This document shows, one piece after another, positions 31,902 through 42,158 of a stretch of 64,000 nt of DNA. The notes under the pieces are model-generated. The model did not search any database. It was not told where the DNA came from and was given only the letters and a program-made list of their open reading frames with translations. The DNA comes from Leptospira noumeaensis (GTDB lineage Bacteria; Spirochaetota; Leptospiria; Leptospirales; Leptospiraceae): assembly GCF_004770765.1 (NCBI RefSeq), contig NZ_RQFK01000033.1, forward strand, positions 186,001 to 250,000, written 5' to 3'. The translations under genes and the position numbers were made by a program. Within the stretch, counting starts at the first letter, position 1, and every line of letters starts with the position of its first letter.

Positions 31902-33841
31902 AAAAAGTCCCGAGTATAGATTCCAAATGGATCTTTTGCTGATAGTAGATAACGACTCAGAGTCATTGCGTTATCCATATTCTTTTGTTTTAAAACATAG
32001 GTCATTAGGTTTGCCGCACAGAGTTCCTGACGAGGCATGGTCTGAAAACATTGCACGAGTAAACTGGGTTCCAACTCAGTGTCTTTTGCTAAAGCAAGTT
32101 CAAGAAAAAAATATCTTGCACCTAGAAATTGAATTTTCCAATTTTTTAAAAGACTTACATTCTTGTTCTCAATCTTTTTTACCAAACTATTGTTCTTGGG
32201 TTGAAATTCATAAAAAGTAGAAAGTTGTACGTCTTTGTGGTATTTGAAAATTGATTGTTCTACAAACCCGAAACGTAAAGAGAATGAGATAAGTAGTAAA
32301 AAAGAAAAAACTAAAAAAGTTTTAGAAAATATAGGTTTGATTGGTTTCGTTTGACGATTTTCATTTTTATTGATTCTAGTGACACCAACAAGCACCATCC
32401 CCCAGAAAAAGACATTTGCCACTTCTAAACTGCTGAAGTCCATAAATTCATGAACTAACCAGACAATCAGTATAAAGAACAAAAGCCTATCTTTAGCAGA
32501 ATACTCAGAATAACCTTTCACGAAACGATACAAATAGATGAAAAGAAAATAAAAAAAGAATAAAAGTCCAACAATGCCTACAGAACTTAATATCTGAAAA
32601 TACAAATTATGAGCCAAAGGGAAGGTATGAAAATGAATGATATAGTCTTGTACAAAACGGAAATCAGCTAAAGACAAATATCTAATATCTAAAAATGGAA
32701 TGATTTTCTCAGGATTAAATCCAAGGCCAAACAAAGGTGCGTTCGCAATTGTTGAAAAGAAATGAAGTCTCCATATAGAAAATCGGATTCCAATGGTTCC
32801 TAGATCAAATAAAGTTTTTTCGGAATAGAGCAAAAATATTAGATAAAACACAATCACTGGAACAGCAAGTATGGATAGAAACTTTCTTACTGAACTTGAT
32901 CTTTGGCTCCAGATGATAATAAAAGCAAGTAAACCCACTGACAAAATAGAAATCCTTGAAACGGAAATCATTAGCAAAAGAGAGGCAAAGATTAAAACTG
33001 CAAAGTAGAATAAATTTTTAAAACGATTTTCGGATCTGATGGAATAAACAGCAAGACCCAAGACTAAAAAGGAATTTGATCCTATTAGGCTCACCGGAAT
33101 TAGGAATAAGTCTTCACGATAGTTACTAATTCTAAAATTCGGCTCCAAAAACATCTTCACAGCCAAAATAATAGCGTTAATCAAAAATACCAACAGAAGA
33201 CCATCAACGATGATTTGTTTCATCGACTCTTTCCAAGTTCGAGCAAAAGAAACAAAAATCATCACTTCGAAAAGTAACAAAATTCTGATTAACGCAAAGT
33301 CATCATACCAGTCCTTGATGATCCAATAAATAAAAGCGGCGGTCGATAAAAGCAGAAGCCAAGTGAAATTTTCACTAATGGAATCCTGGTATCGGATCAC
33401 CAGGGCAAGTGCAAATCCAATGGGAACCACTGGATAACTCATAAAATTGGAAGTAACAAAACAAGGTAGGACTGCTAATATACTACCGAAAGTTAGAAAT
33501 TCTTTTTCTGAAGATTTTGCATGATAATAGAGCAGAACAACAGCCCAAAAAAACATGGTTAGTTTAATTGTTAATTTTTCTGGCAATAATTGAATGGGAT
33601 CATACTCTGCTAATTTAAAAAAAACAAAGTTTGATAACAAGATAACAAATAGTAGGTGAAAGAAAGAACGAAAGGAATATTTTCTTTTCCGTAAATTCCA
33701 AAAGAAATAGATAAGGAAAAGAAAAACGCCTAAACCTATCGCATCGTTTCTAAAAAACTTTTGGTTCGTTTCTCCAAAAAAAAGACTTAAAAAACCTATA
33801 AAGAATAAAAAGTCAAAAAGGAGAAAAGGTAATCTCTGCAT
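31898..33841 (-). CDS. O-antigen ligase/polymerase-like membrane protein (WaaL/Wzy family)
   Basis: The chosen ATG (33839-33841) lies just after the stop of the upstream GT2 gene and gives 647 residues. The frame is open another 39 codons but would overlap that gene. About 12 helices are followed by the Wzy_C/O-antigen-ligase signature: a periplasmic loop with FGLGFNPEKI and LAHNLYFQILSSVGIVGL, including the His that marks this family. The last 110 residues are soluble. It may join O-antigen to lipid A-core or polymerise a short glycan. A separate Wzy candidate lies at 49.7-51.0 kb, so the ligase role is favoured for this one. Confidence 0.75.
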   Translation of the reverse strand: MQRLPFLLFDFLFFIGFLSLFFGETNQKFFRNDAIGLGVFLFLIYFFWNLRKRKYSFRSFFHLLFVILLSNFVFFKLAEYDPIQLLPEKLTIKLTMFFWAVVLLYYHAKSSEKEFLTFGSILAVLPCFVTSNFMSYPVVPIGFALALVIRYQDSISENFTWLLLLSTAAFIYWIIKDWYDDFALIRILLLFEVMIFVSFARTWKESMKQIIVDGLLLVFLINAIILAVKMFLEPNFRISNYREDLFLIPVSLIGSNSFLVLGLAVYSIRSENRFKNLFYFAVLIFASLLLMISVSRISILSVGLLAFIIIWSQRSSSVRKFLSILAVPVIVFYLIFLLYSEKTLFDLGTIGIRFSIWRLHFFSTIANAPLFGLGFNPEKIIPFLDIRYLSLADFRFVQDYIIHFHTFPLAHNLYFQILSSVGIVGLLFFFYFLFIYLYRFVKGYSEYSAKDRLLFFILIVWLVHEFMDFSSLEVANVFFWGMVLVGVTRINKNENRQTKPIKPIFSKTFLVFSFLLLISFSLRFGFVEQSIFKYHKDVQLSTFYEFQPKNNSLVKKIENKNVSLLKNWKIQFLGARYFFLELALAKDTELEPSLLVQCFQTMPRQELCAANLMTYVLKQKNMDNAMTLSRYLLSAKDPFGIYTRDFL

Positions 33842-33842
33842 C

Positions 33843-34637
33843 TTAAAGCCAATTGGCAGTTTTTGGAATGTATTTGTCGGGCATCGACTTATGAAAGAAA
33901 TTTTTCTTTGATACGATAAGATTGAAGTAAAGTATATGGCGAAGTGCCGCAACTCCATCTTTCCAAGTAATTTTTTTGCCTTCTAAATAATTTCTTGGAT
34001 AATAAGAAATAGGAAATTCTTGAACGCGGATTTTAAGACGAGCGAGCTTTGCAGTAATCTCAGGTTCAAATCCAAATCTTTTTGATTCCAAATTGATGTT
34101 TTGAACAATTTCCGCTTTGAAGGCCTTGTAACAAGTTTCCATATCGGTTAAATAAAGACCGCTCAAAAAATTAGAAAGGATGGTAAGGATTCGATTGATC
34201 AGGTAGTGGAAAGTACGGTGAACCTGACGACCATCCTTTTTAAAGCGAGAACCGAACACAACGTCCGCTTTTCCCTTCGCAAGGGGTTCAATTAACATAG
34301 GAATTTCGTCCATGTCGTATTCAAAATCAGCATCCTGAACGATAATGATATTTCCCGTTGCTTCCGCGATCCCTCTATGGAGAGCGGCACCCTTCCCCTG
34401 ATTTTTTTCCTGAATCAAGATTTTATGTTCCGATCGGAAGCGGAATGTTTTTAGAATTTCTAAAGAGTTATCACGAGAAGCATCGTCGATAAAAACTAGC
34501 TCCTTTTTAGTGGACAACTCAAGGGAATCAACCTTGGCTAAAAACTCCTCCAAATGTGAGGATTCATTATAAATTGGGATGATTAAAGAAGTCTTAATTG
34601 ATTTCTCTGAACTTAACTGATTACGTCTAGCGACCAT
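33843..34637 (-). CDS. GT2 glycosyltransferase (DPM1-like)
   Basis: This 264-residue enzyme opens with [16 protein letters not shown]. It has IDDASRDNS, and the metal-binding part in VQDADFEYD, followed by a VVFGSRF motif. This is the short, mostly soluble form resembling dolichol-phosphate mannose synthase and bacterial polyprenyl-phosphate glycosyltransferases. It is translated just ahead of the ligase-like gene (stop TAA, one base, ATG). It is likely to make a lipid-linked sugar for a membrane enzyme of the same operon. Confidence 0.87.
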   Translation of the reverse strand: MVARRNQLSSEKSIKTSLIIPIYNESSHLEEFLAKVDSLELSTKKELVFIDDASRDNSLEILKTFRFRSEHKILIQEKNQGKGAALHRGIAEATGNIIIVQDADFEYDMDEIPMLIEPLAKGKADVVFGSRFKKDGRQVHRTFHYLINRILTILSNFLSGLYLTDMETCYKAFKAEIVQNINLESKRFGFEPEITAKLARLKIRVQEFPISYYPRNYLEGKKITWKDGVAALRHILYFNLIVSKKNFFHKSMPDKYIPKTANWL

Positions 34638-34710
34638 AGTTACTATCTAGAAATTACAATGATAAGTGAAAGTCAAGCGGTAAAAACGAATCTACAGAAT
34701 CAAACTTTGG

Positions 34711-35472
34711 TTACTTATTTCTATACTTGCGAAGGCCTAAAAACCCATGAACCAATGTTAAAATGAAAGCATAAAAAGTAGATATTTTTTCACGATTTTT
34801 TAACATTCGGAAGTGTGCTAACATCACTTTTTTCTTGTTAGATGTAGCAGCCCCTCTTCGAACACGATAACGAGCCAAAATCTCAGAATTGGCGTAAGCT
34901 TTTTTTCCGTCTCTTAAAATATCAAGCCAAAGTGCATAGTCGTCTCTCAAACTTTTTAAACCTGGGTCAAAGAACTTCTTTCCTACACTAGGAACATGGT
35001 AAATCGCTGTGAGTAACCCGACCCGATTGTAATGCAGTAGATCACGATATGAATACTCTTTTGATTTTACGAGAAATGGTTCACAAAATTCAGAACCGTT
35101 TTCATCCACAATTCGGTAAGAGGCAAAAGAAAAAGGAGAATGATTTTTTTCCATAAAGGGAATCATCGTCTCCAAAAAATTTGGTTCCCATAAATCATCA
35201 GCATCCAAAAAGGCAATGAACTCACCGTTAGCCAATTTGATTCCTGTATTACGAGTGTCAGCAGAACCCGAGTTATTTTCTTTGGGAATAAATTGAATTC
35301 TAGAGTCCGAAGCAGCTATTTTTTTTGCCAAGATTGCAGTCTCATCCTTGGAACAATCATCCACAAGAAGAAGCTCCCAATCTTTAAAATTTTGGTTGGT
35401 GAGTGAATGAACAGATTCCTCAAGATAAGAAACCGCATTGTAAGCGGGCATAATGACAGATACTTTAGGCAT
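34711..35472 (-). CDS. GT2 glycosyltransferase
   Basis: This is a 253-residue cytoplasmic GT-A transferase: VSVIMPAYNAVSYLEESV, VDDCSKDET, and the DxD-type FLDADDLWEP. The C-terminal region SLRDDYALWLDILRDGKKA is typical of enzymes that add one sugar to a growing O-antigen or capsule unit on undecaprenyl diphosphate. It is the first gene of the minus-strand series that runs down to 27615. The acceptor and donor are unknown. Confidence 0.88.
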   Translation of the reverse strand: MPKVSVIMPAYNAVSYLEESVHSLTNQNFKDWELLLVDDCSKDETAILAKKIAASDSRIQFIPKENNSGSADTRNTGIKLANGEFIAFLDADDLWEPNFLETMIPFMEKNHSPFSFASYRIVDENGSEFCEPFLVKSKEYSYRDLLHYNRVGLLTAIYHVPSVGKKFFDPGLKSLRDDYALWLDILRDGKKAYANSEILARYRVRRGAATSNKKKVMLAHFRMLKNREKISTFYAFILTLVHGFLGLRKYRNK

Positions 35473-35594
35473 AAAATTGACTACATTTTAAAGGAACTGG
35501 TAAATTTTAAAGACAAATTAAACAAAATCGAAAATGAAATATAAGGATAAATTAACAAACAATTAGGTCAGAGAGCAAACATAATCCCAATTTT

Positions 35595-36449
35595 CTACTG
35601 CTTAACTTCTTTCACTAACTCTAGTAGTCTCTGTTTCCAGTGTACATTCTGAAAATCAAAATTTTCTCGAAATTTCTTTTTACTTAAAACACTATAAGAA
35701 GGACGTTTTGCATCTGTAGGATAATCTTCAGTGGCAATGGGAATCACCTTACAAGAATAACCCAAGGTTTCGACGATCTCATTGGCAAAGTCAAACCAAC
35801 TTGCCACACCTTCGTTAGAAAAATGATAGATCCCAGAGTGTTTTGTCTTGGTAGCTAAAAAACAAACACGAGCTAAATCACCTGCCCAAGTAGGGGTACC
35901 AATTTGGTCATCAATGACTCGAAGGTTTTCTCTTTCTTTTGCTAACTTCGCAATTGTATTAAAAAAATTTTTTCCAAACTTTGAATAGACCCAGGAAGTC
36001 CGAATGATGATAGAATCTGGATTTTCTTCTAAAACCTGATCTTCTCCATCAGACTTTGTTTTGCCATAAACAGAAATGGGATTTTTGGAATCTGTTTCCT
36101 TGTAGGGGCGATTATGGTTCCCATCAAAAACAAAATCCGTTGATATATGAATGAACTTTGCTCCTAGAGATTTAGCATGAGCAGCTAATGATTTGGCACC
36201 ATTTAAATTCACTAATTCCGCGTTTTTTTCATCTTTCTCTGCTAAATCAACCGCTGTATATGCTGCTGCATTGATGATTGCAAAATAATCTTTAGATTTA
36301 GAAAAAAAGTCTTTAACACTATTCTCAGAGGATAAGTCCAAGACAGAACGATCCACAAATTCGAAATTAAAGTTCTTTTCTTTCTCAGACAACAAACGAA
36401 GTTCAGATCCCAATTGCCCATTGGATCCAGTAACAAGAATTTTTTTCAT
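35595..36449 (-). CDS. rfbD: dTDP-4-dehydrorhamnose reductase
   Basis: RmlD carries out the last step of dTDP-L-rhamnose synthesis, reducing dTDP-4-keto-rhamnose with NAD(P)H. The 284-residue SDR shows TGSNGQLGSEL at the N-terminus, FVDRSVLDLS, NAAAYTAVDLAE, STDFVFDG, catalytic YGKTK and RTSWVYS, all characteristic of this enzyme. It is the last gene of the rfbC-B-A-D series, 27 bases after rfbA. Confidence 0.96.
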   Translation of the reverse strand: MKKILVTGSNGQLGSELRLLSEKEKNFNFEFVDRSVLDLSSENSVKDFFSKSKDYFAIINAAAYTAVDLAEKDEKNAELVNLNGAKSLAAHAKSLGAKFIHISTDFVFDGNHNRPYKETDSKNPISVYGKTKSDGEDQVLEENPDSIIIRTSWVYSKFGKNFFNTIAKLAKERENLRVIDDQIGTPTWAGDLARVCFLATKTKHSGIYHFSNEGVASWFDFANEIVETLGYSCKVIPIATEDYPTDAKRPSYSVLSKKKFRENFDFQNVHWKQRLLELVKEVKQ

Positions 36450-36476
36450 ATTTAGCTAAACTAATTTCTTAACCAA

Positions 36477-37355
36477 TCAGTAGATTGTTTCATTTAAAAT
36501 TCGAATCAAATATTGACCATATCCATTTTTCTTTAATGGTTCGGCCAATTTCTCTAATTCCGATTTGGAAATATAACCTTTGCGATAGGCAATTTCTTCA
36601 GGGCAAGCAATCTTTAAACCCTGGCGCCTTTCCACAGTTTCTACAAATGTAGAAGCCTCCAAAAGTGACTCATGGGTTCCTGTATCGAGCCACGCATACC
36701 CTCTTCCCATAAGCTGAACATCTAAAATTCCCTTTTCCAAATAAATCTTATTTAGATCTGTAATTTCAAGTTCGCCTCTTTTTGAAGGTTTTACCTGTTT
36801 TGCATATTCAACAACTTTAGAATCATAAAAATACAGACCAGTAACCGCATAATTACTTTTAGGTTTTAATGGTTTTTCTTCAATGGAAACGGCACGTCGT
36901 TCGTTATCAAATTCAACGACACCATATCTTTCTGGATCATTGACATGATAAGCAAAAACTGTAGCGCCATTTTTTTTATTAACAGCAGCATTCAATTGTT
37001 CTTCCATTCCATGTCCAAAAAAGATATTATCTCCAAGGATGAGAGCCGCAGGTTCTCCCCCATTCAGAAATTTTTCTCCAATCAGAAAGGCTTGCGCTAA
37101 TCCATCAGGGGAAGGTTGTATTTCGAATGTAAGCGAAATACCCCACTGAGAACCATCACCTAACATTTCTTTAAAAAGAGGTGTTGATTCTGGAGTCGAA
37201 ATGATTAAAATTTCCTTAATTCCCGCTAACATAAGGGTACTTAATGGATAATAAATCATAGGTTTATCGTAAATCGGCAGTAATTGTTTGCTGACGACCT
37301 TTGTTACTGGGTAAAGTCGAGTTCCTGAGCCGCCTGCTAAAATGATTCCCTTCAT
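36477..37355 (-). CDS. rfbA: Glucose-1-phosphate thymidylyltransferase
   Basis: RmlA makes dTDP-glucose from dTTP and glucose-1-phosphate, the first step of the rhamnose pathway. The 292-residue protein has the nucleotidyltransferase signature [11 protein letters not shown] near 8-18, [26 protein letters not shown] (metal site) and [19 protein letters not shown]. The start overlaps the rfbB stop by 4 bases, so the two are translationally coupled. Confidence 0.97.
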   Translation of the reverse strand: MKGIILAGGSGTRLYPVTKVVSKQLLPIYDKPMIYYPLSTLMLAGIKEILIISTPESTPLFKEMLGDGSQWGISLTFEIQPSPDGLAQAFLIGEKFLNGGEPAALILGDNIFFGHGMEEQLNAAVNKKNGATVFAYHVNDPERYGVVEFDNERRAVSIEEKPLKPKSNYAVTGLYFYDSKVVEYAKQVKPSKRGELEITDLNKIYLEKGILDVQLMGRGYAWLDTGTHESLLEASTFVETVERRQGLKIACPEEIAYRKGYISKSELEKLAEPLKKNGYGQYLIRILNETIY

Positions 37356-38413
37356 TTTGAATTCAATTCCTTATATTGAAATTCATAATATTTGTTATAA
37401 TCGCCAGATAGAATTTCTTCCCACCAAGGTTTGTTTTCTAAAAACCAATCCACTGTTTGTTCAATGGCTTCATCAAATTGGTATTTCGGTTTCCAACCCA
37501 ATTCCGTTTCAATTTTTGCGGGATCAATAGCATAACGAAAATCATGACCAGGACGGTCTTTAACAAATTGAACTAACTTTTTATGAGGAGCCCCGTTTGG
37601 ATTTTTTTTGTCCATTAGTTCACAAATTCTATGAACAATTTCCAAATTATTTTTTTCATTCCGTGTTCCAATATTATAAGTTTCACCAAATTTGCCCTCT
37701 CTCATAACCAAATCAATAGCAAGACAATGGTCTTTCACAAACAACCAATCTCGAATATTTTCTCCGGTTCCATAAACAGGAAGTGGTTTGCCTTGTAGAC
37801 AATTTAGAATCATAAGCGGGATTAATTTTTCCGGGAAATGAAAAGGTCCATAATTATTAGAACAGTTAGTGGTGATGACAGGTAATCCATAAGTATGAAA
37901 GTATGCCCGCACCAAATGATCGGATCCGGCCTTTGAAGCCGAATAAGGTGAATTTGGCGAGTAAGGTGTCGTTTCAGTAAATGCTCCATCTGCACTTAAG
38001 GAACCAAAAACTTCATCCGTGGAAACATGAAGAAATACCTTTAGCTCTTTTTTTGCATGAAGAGTTCTAGCAAACTCTAACATATAAAAACTACCCATGA
38101 CATTTGTTTTGATAAATTCTTCTGGCCCGAGAATGGATCTGTCAACATGCGATTCAGCTGCAAAATGGGCGATTTCTGTTATAGCAACATTTTGTAACTT
38201 TGCAAATACCTCTGTTTTATCAGTGATGTCTAACTTGATAAAATTAAATCGGGGATCATTTTTCCATTTTTCTAAATTCTTTAAATTTCCCGCATACGTT
38301 AACTTATCGACAACGGTGATAGAGACATCTTCAGAAGATTCTAAAATCGTATGAACAAAATTTGAACCAATAAAACCTGCACCACCGGTGACCAAAATTT
38401 TTCTTTGTTTCAT
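37352..38413 (-). CDS. rfbB: dTDP-glucose 4,6-dehydratase
   Basis: RmlB converts dTDP-glucose to dTDP-4-keto-6-deoxyglucose. The 353-residue extended SDR has [11 protein letters not shown], the DKLTYAGNL segment that is specific to this enzyme, [12 protein letters not shown], the active-site STDEVFGSL and catalytic YSASK. It lies between rfbC (88 bases upstream) and rfbA (overlapping), in the typical set of four. Confidence 0.97.
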   Translation of the reverse strand: MKQRKILVTGGAGFIGSNFVHTILESSEDVSITVVDKLTYAGNLKNLEKWKNDPRFNFIKLDITDKTEVFAKLQNVAITEIAHFAAESHVDRSILGPEEFIKTNVMGSFYMLEFARTLHAKKELKVFLHVSTDEVFGSLSADGAFTETTPYSPNSPYSASKAGSDHLVRAYFHTYGLPVITTNCSNNYGPFHFPEKLIPLMILNCLQGKPLPVYGTGENIRDWLFVKDHCLAIDLVMREGKFGETYNIGTRNEKNNLEIVHRICELMDKKNPNGAPHKKLVQFVKDRPGHDFRYAIDPAKIETELGWKPKYQFDEAIEQTVDWFLENKPWWEEILSGDYNKYYEFQYKELNSK

Positions 38414-38501
38414 GTTTAAAACTATCTATATCCTTTAACTTGGAATTTCGAAAATAATGGAGAATTGAAATTTATGTAATTTCTAATAAAAAATGAATTA
38501 A

Positions 38502-39050
38502 TCAAAACGGACTGACAAAGTCTTTTAAGAAAGGAAGAATCTTATCCTTAGCGGACAAAATGCACGCTTCTGTGCTTATACCCCAATCGATTCCAAGAGC
38601 AGGATCATTAAATAAAATTCCCCCCTCAGACTCCTTAGAATATTCATTCGTAACTTTATATAAAAATTCAGTATTGTCTTCCAAAACGAGAAACCCATGA
38701 GCAAATCCAGAAGGAACCCAAAAAATCTCATGTTTTTTTTCTGTCAAAATGACTGATACGTGTTGCCCATAAGTTTTTGAATTTTTCCTTATATCAACGG
38801 CCACATCCAAAACAGATCCTTTGACCACCCGAACCAACTTACCCTGATCCATTGGAGGTGCTTGGTAATGAAGACCTCTCAATACATTTTTATTGGATTT
38901 AGAATGGTTATCTTGACTGAAGAGACTCGGAATTCCTAAAGAAGCATATTCTGATGCCTTAAAAGATTCCAAAAAAAAGCCCCTATCGTCTCCATGAACC
39001 GTCGGAAAAATAAGAACAGGTCCCGAAATGGAAAATTCTTTCGTTTTCAT
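38502..39050 (-). CDS. rfbC: dTDP-4-dehydrorhamnose 3,5-epimerase
   Basis: RmlC epimerises the 4-keto-6-deoxy sugar at C3 and C5. The 182-residue cupin has GDDRGFFLESF, the catalytic His61 in LRGLHYQ, KGSVLDVAVDIRKNS and FAHGFLVL. It is the first gene of rfbCBAD. No Shine-Dalgarno sequence precedes the ATG, and a strong sigma70-like promoter places the transcript start at or next to the A of the ATG. Confidence 0.96.
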   Translation of the reverse strand: MKTKEFSISGPVLIFPTVHGDDRGFFLESFKASEYASLGIPSLFSQDNHSKSNKNVLRGLHYQAPPMDQGKLVRVVKGSVLDVAVDIRKNSKTYGQHVSVILTEKKHEIFWVPSGFAHGFLVLEDNTEFLYKVTNEYSKESEGGILFNDPALGIDWGISTEACILSAKDKILPFLKDFVSPF

Positions 39051-39053
39051 ATA

Positions 39054-39082
39054 TTTTTAAATGAATGGTATGTCCTTGTCAA
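39054..39082 (-). promoter_or_regulatory. Predicted promoter of the rfbCBAD operon
   Basis: On the minus strand a consensus -35 TTGACA (39077-39082) is followed after 17 bases by TAAAAA (39054-39059) as -10. Starting 6-8 bases later would put +1 at about 39046-39048, at the rfbC ATG. An inverted repeat CCTTGT-12-ACAAGG (39074-39097) overlaps the -35 and could bind a regulator. Confidence 0.6.
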
Positions 39083-39210
39083 ACTCTGGGAACAAGGTCT
39101 TTTCCTTAGAAAGGGTTGTCAATAGAAGAAATAAAGAGCATTATGAACCTTTACTTTTAGTTTATTTTGTATTCAGATAAGGAAACTGAAATACACTGGA
39201 AGTAACATCT

Positions 39211-39948
39211 ATGAAACCAAAAATTTCAGTATGTATGGCTACATATAACGGTGAGAAATACATTGCCGAACAATTAAACTCAATCCTCAAACAACTATCA
39301 GAAAATGATGAGGTCGTCATATCCGACGATTCCTCAACAGACGATACGGTCAAAATATTAAAAAGTTACGCAGCCAAAGATCAAAGAATCCAACTTTTTT
39401 TATACCAAACCTTTAGAGATCCGATTCAAAATTTTCAAAATGCTCTAAAAAAATCTACTGGAGATTATATTTATCTTTCTGACCAAGACGACGTGTGGTT
39501 AGATAATAAAGTAAATACGATTAATACAATCTTAGAATCCTACGATTTGGTTTTACATGATTCTATCGTGACTGATGAAAATTTGAATACTACTGCGCCT
39601 TCTTTTTTTAAGATATTTGGCTCTAAAAAAGGCATTCTCAAAAACGTAATCAAAAGTTCTTATTACGGATCTTGTATGGCTTTCCGTCGAAAGATTCTAG
39701 AAGACGCCCTTCCCTTTCCGAAAACCAAAGAGATTGGACAAGACTTATGGCTCGGACTCGTAGCCGAGTTAACTGGAAAAGTGATCTTGATTGAAACTCC
39801 ATATATCTACTACCGTAGGCACCAAAACACCTTTACCCTAAGGGGACTCGGCGGAACCAAACGGAACATCTTCCAAATCATCAGAGGCAGACTTGTGATG
39901 TTTTATGAAATAATCAAATTTAGTTTAAGAAAAATCGGATTATTTTAG
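39211..39948 (+). CDS. GT2 glycosyltransferase (rhamnosyltransferase-like)
   Basis: This 245-residue GT-A enzyme has the features of the short GT2 group that includes many rhamnosyltransferases: ISVCMATYNGEKYIAEQLNSIL, ISDDSSTDDT, YLSDQDDVWLDNKV, and a late HDSIVTDEN. It is divergent from rfbC and its 3' end overlaps the glf stop by 9 bases on the opposite strand. GGAAG lies 9 bases before the ATG. Use of dTDP-L-rhamnose is suggested by the neighbourhood only. Confidence 0.87.
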   Translation: MKPKISVCMATYNGEKYIAEQLNSILKQLSENDEVVISDDSSTDDTVKILKSYAAKDQRIQLFLYQTFRDPIQNFQNALKKSTGDYIYLSDQDDVWLDNKVNTINTILESYDLVLHDSIVTDENLNTTAPSFFKIFGSKKGILKNVIKSSYYGSCMAFRRKILEDALPFPKTKEIGQDLWLGLVAELTGKVILIETPYIYYRRHQNTFTLRGLGGTKRNIFQIIRGRLVMFYEIIKFSLRKIGLF

Positions 39949-41082
39949 TTTTTCACGGATACCGTTTTCAAAAAGTGTCAATGCGGCATCAATGGTTTCA
40001 TGCATATCAAAGTATTTGTAATCACCCAACCTTCCACTGATATAAACATTTTCTAATGCATCCGCTTCTTTGCGATATACCTTTACCAAATCAGTGTTTC
40101 TCTTATCATTGATCGGATAATATGGATTTGATCCATCATCCAATGAAGAAAATTCTTTAATGGTAAGAGTTGTATTTCCATAAGTTCTTTCTGGATGGAG
40201 ATGTCTTGGCTCATGGATTCTAGTAAAGGGAACGGTCTCCTCCGCATAATTCATAACGGATGTTCCCTGAAAGTCATCATAAGGATGGGATTCTTTTTCA
40301 AACCGAAGGGTTCGGTATTCTAGTTTACCAAACTTGTAATCAAAATATTGGTCAATTGGACCACTATAAATCAAAATTGTATCTTTCGGAATTTGATCCT
40401 TGATATCAAAAAAATTAGTATTCAACACAGTTGTGATGAGCGGATTAGAAAGCATTCGTTCAAAAATTTTCCCATAACCATCTTTGGGAATTCCTTGCCA
40501 GCGACTATAATAGTAACTCTCGTTATAGTTTTTACGAATAGGCAATCTATTTAAAATAAACTCAGGTAATTCCTTTGGATCTTTATTCCATTGTTTTTTG
40601 GTATAACCCTTGATAAAGGCCTCGTATAAAGGACGTCCAATTAAGGAGATTGCCTTTTCCTCAAAGTTGCGTGGAGGATGATCAATACGATCCTTGGCCT
40701 TTTCTTTCTCCAAGAAGGGTTCTACCTCAAAGGGTTTTAGATTCAAACCATAGTATTGATTGATTGTCTCCAAATTGATCGGCATTTGGTAGACTTTGTT
40801 TTTAAAAGTCGTTAGAACTTGGTGATAATAATTATTAAACTCAGTAAACTTTTGGATATATTCCCAAACCTTTACATTAGAAGTATGAAAGATATGAGTC
40901 CCATAAGTATGGAACTCAATCCCTGTTTCCGGATCTACTTCCGAATAACAATTCCCGCCGATATGATTTCGTTTTTCAATTACAAGAACTTCTTTCTTTA
41001 ATTCAGAAGCAACTCTCTCCGCAATAACCGAACCAAAAAAACCCGACCCAACAACAATGACTGAATATTTTGAATAGTCCAT
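39940..41082 (-). CDS. glf: UDP-galactopyranose mutase
   Basis: Glf interconverts UDP-galactopyranose and UDP-galactofuranose with reduced FAD, giving the Galf donor for surface glycans. The 380-residue protein has the FAD-binding GxGxxG at 12-17, the KRNHIGGNCY and TYGTHIFHTSN motifs, and the late RLGDYKYFDM segment that binds FAD. All match the family in order and spacing. A short palindrome (GTTCTA-A-TAGAAC) lies just upstream of the start. Confidence 0.95.
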   Translation of the reverse strand: MDYSKYSVIVVGSGFFGSVIAERVASELKKEVLVIEKRNHIGGNCYSEVDPETGIEFHTYGTHIFHTSNVKVWEYIQKFTEFNNYYHQVLTTFKNKVYQMPINLETINQYYGLNLKPFEVEPFLEKEKAKDRIDHPPRNFEEKAISLIGRPLYEAFIKGYTKKQWNKDPKELPEFILNRLPIRKNYNESYYYSRWQGIPKDGYGKIFERMLSNPLITTVLNTNFFDIKDQIPKDTILIYSGPIDQYFDYKFGKLEYRTLRFEKESHPYDDFQGTSVMNYAEETVPFTRIHEPRHLHPERTYGNTTLTIKEFSSLDDGSNPYYPINDKRNTDLVKVYRKEADALENVYISGRLGDYKYFDMHETIDAALTLFENGIREKLK

Positions 41083-41160
41083 AAAAGTTCTAATAGAACA
41101 ATAATAAGTTCAGCATCCCCTTTTCAATTTATTTTTCTTAATTTATACAAAACACTTTAC

Positions 41161-42147
41161 ATGAGTTTGGTTAGTAGGATTCATTTAAATAGATCCAATG
41201 AAAGGATTGAATATCCCATGATAAAGATAGAGAAAAAAAACAATAAAATTCTCATTAAAGAATTCATATTAAAAGTTTTATTCCGAATACATAAGCTTAA
41301 ATTATTCAAATTTCTTTTTCTAAACCAAAAACCGAAAATACTCAACAATCAAAACTATCGCAAAAAACAACACGACCGTTTGGTATTGTTTTCCACATTT
41401 AATCTAAAAGGCGAGGTCACTAAAAATCTAAGACACTATCTAAAAAATCTTTCCGACCTCGGTTCCGACATTGTTTTAGTGGATACCTCCCCTGTTTCTT
41501 CTGAAAAGGAGATAGAGTTAATTAGACCCTATTTAAAACACTATATTTGGCGCGAAAACATTGGTTACGATTTCGGTTCATGGAAAACAGGTTTATGGGA
41601 AACGGAAGATTGGGAGGATTACAAACAAATTGTAATTACAAATGACAGTATTTATGGACCTCTCCATTCGCTGAAACCGATCTTCGAGAAATTTAAGAAA
41701 TCCGATTACGATGTTTGGGGGCTCACAGATTCCTATGAATTTGAACACCACATTATGAGTTATTTTCTAGTATTTCAAAACAAAGTGATACACTCAGCAT
41801 CATTTAAAAAATTCTGGAAGGAACTTAGTTTTTATCCAACTCGTTTCAAAAAACTCCTGATCCTAGAGTATGAAATCGGAGGAACCAAATATTGGATTCA
41901 GAATGGGTTTAAAGTAGGATCCCTGATTGAATATCAAAAATTAGACCAAAATATCGACAGTAGCTTTTATATAAATCCAACGCATGTGCATTGGGACACA
42001 ATAGTCAAAGATCATGGTTTTCCTTTTATAAAAAGAGATCTAGCAAAAACACTGATTGCCAACGGTCTGACGAATGATTTAGAAAACCTTTTGGAAAAAA
42101 CTAATCAATATTATCATTTAGACAATATTGAGTTAATTTCCAAATAA
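41161..42147 (+). CDS. RgpF-like (rhamnan synthesis F) glycosyltransferase
   Basis: This is up to 328 residues. The core from about residue 75 contains RLVLFSTFNLKG, YIWRENIGYDFGSWKTGL, ITNDSIYGPL and WGLTDSYEFEHHIMSYFLVF. These are characteristic of the RgpF/rhamnan-synthesis family that acts in rhamnose-containing polysaccharides. The ATG at 41161 has no clear ribosome-binding site. The ATG at 41218 has AGGA upstream and would give 309 residues, so the true start is open. It sits beside glf, near the rhamnose genes. It is divergent from glf and ends next to a pseudogene. Confidence 0.8.
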   Translation: MSLVSRIHLNRSNERIEYPMIKIEKKNNKILIKEFILKVLFRIHKLKLFKFLFLNQKPKILNNQNYRKKQHDRLVLFSTFNLKGEVTKNLRHYLKNLSDLGSDIVLVDTSPVSSEKEIELIRPYLKHYIWRENIGYDFGSWKTGLWETEDWEDYKQIVITNDSIYGPLHSLKPIFEKFKKSDYDVWGLTDSYEFEHHIMSYFLVFQNKVIHSASFKKFWKELSFYPTRFKKLLILEYEIGGTKYWIQNGFKVGSLIEYQKLDQNIDSSFYINPTHVHWDTIVKDHGFPFIKRDLAKTLIANGLTNDLENLLEKTNQYYHLDNIELISK

Positions 42148-42158
42148 AAAAGAAAGCT

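Noticed and set aside
41083..41160. Palindrome GTTCTA-A-TAGAAC upstream of glf as an operator
   Set aside because: It is short and AT-rich, and only one copy was noticed. It is not enough to support a regulator site.
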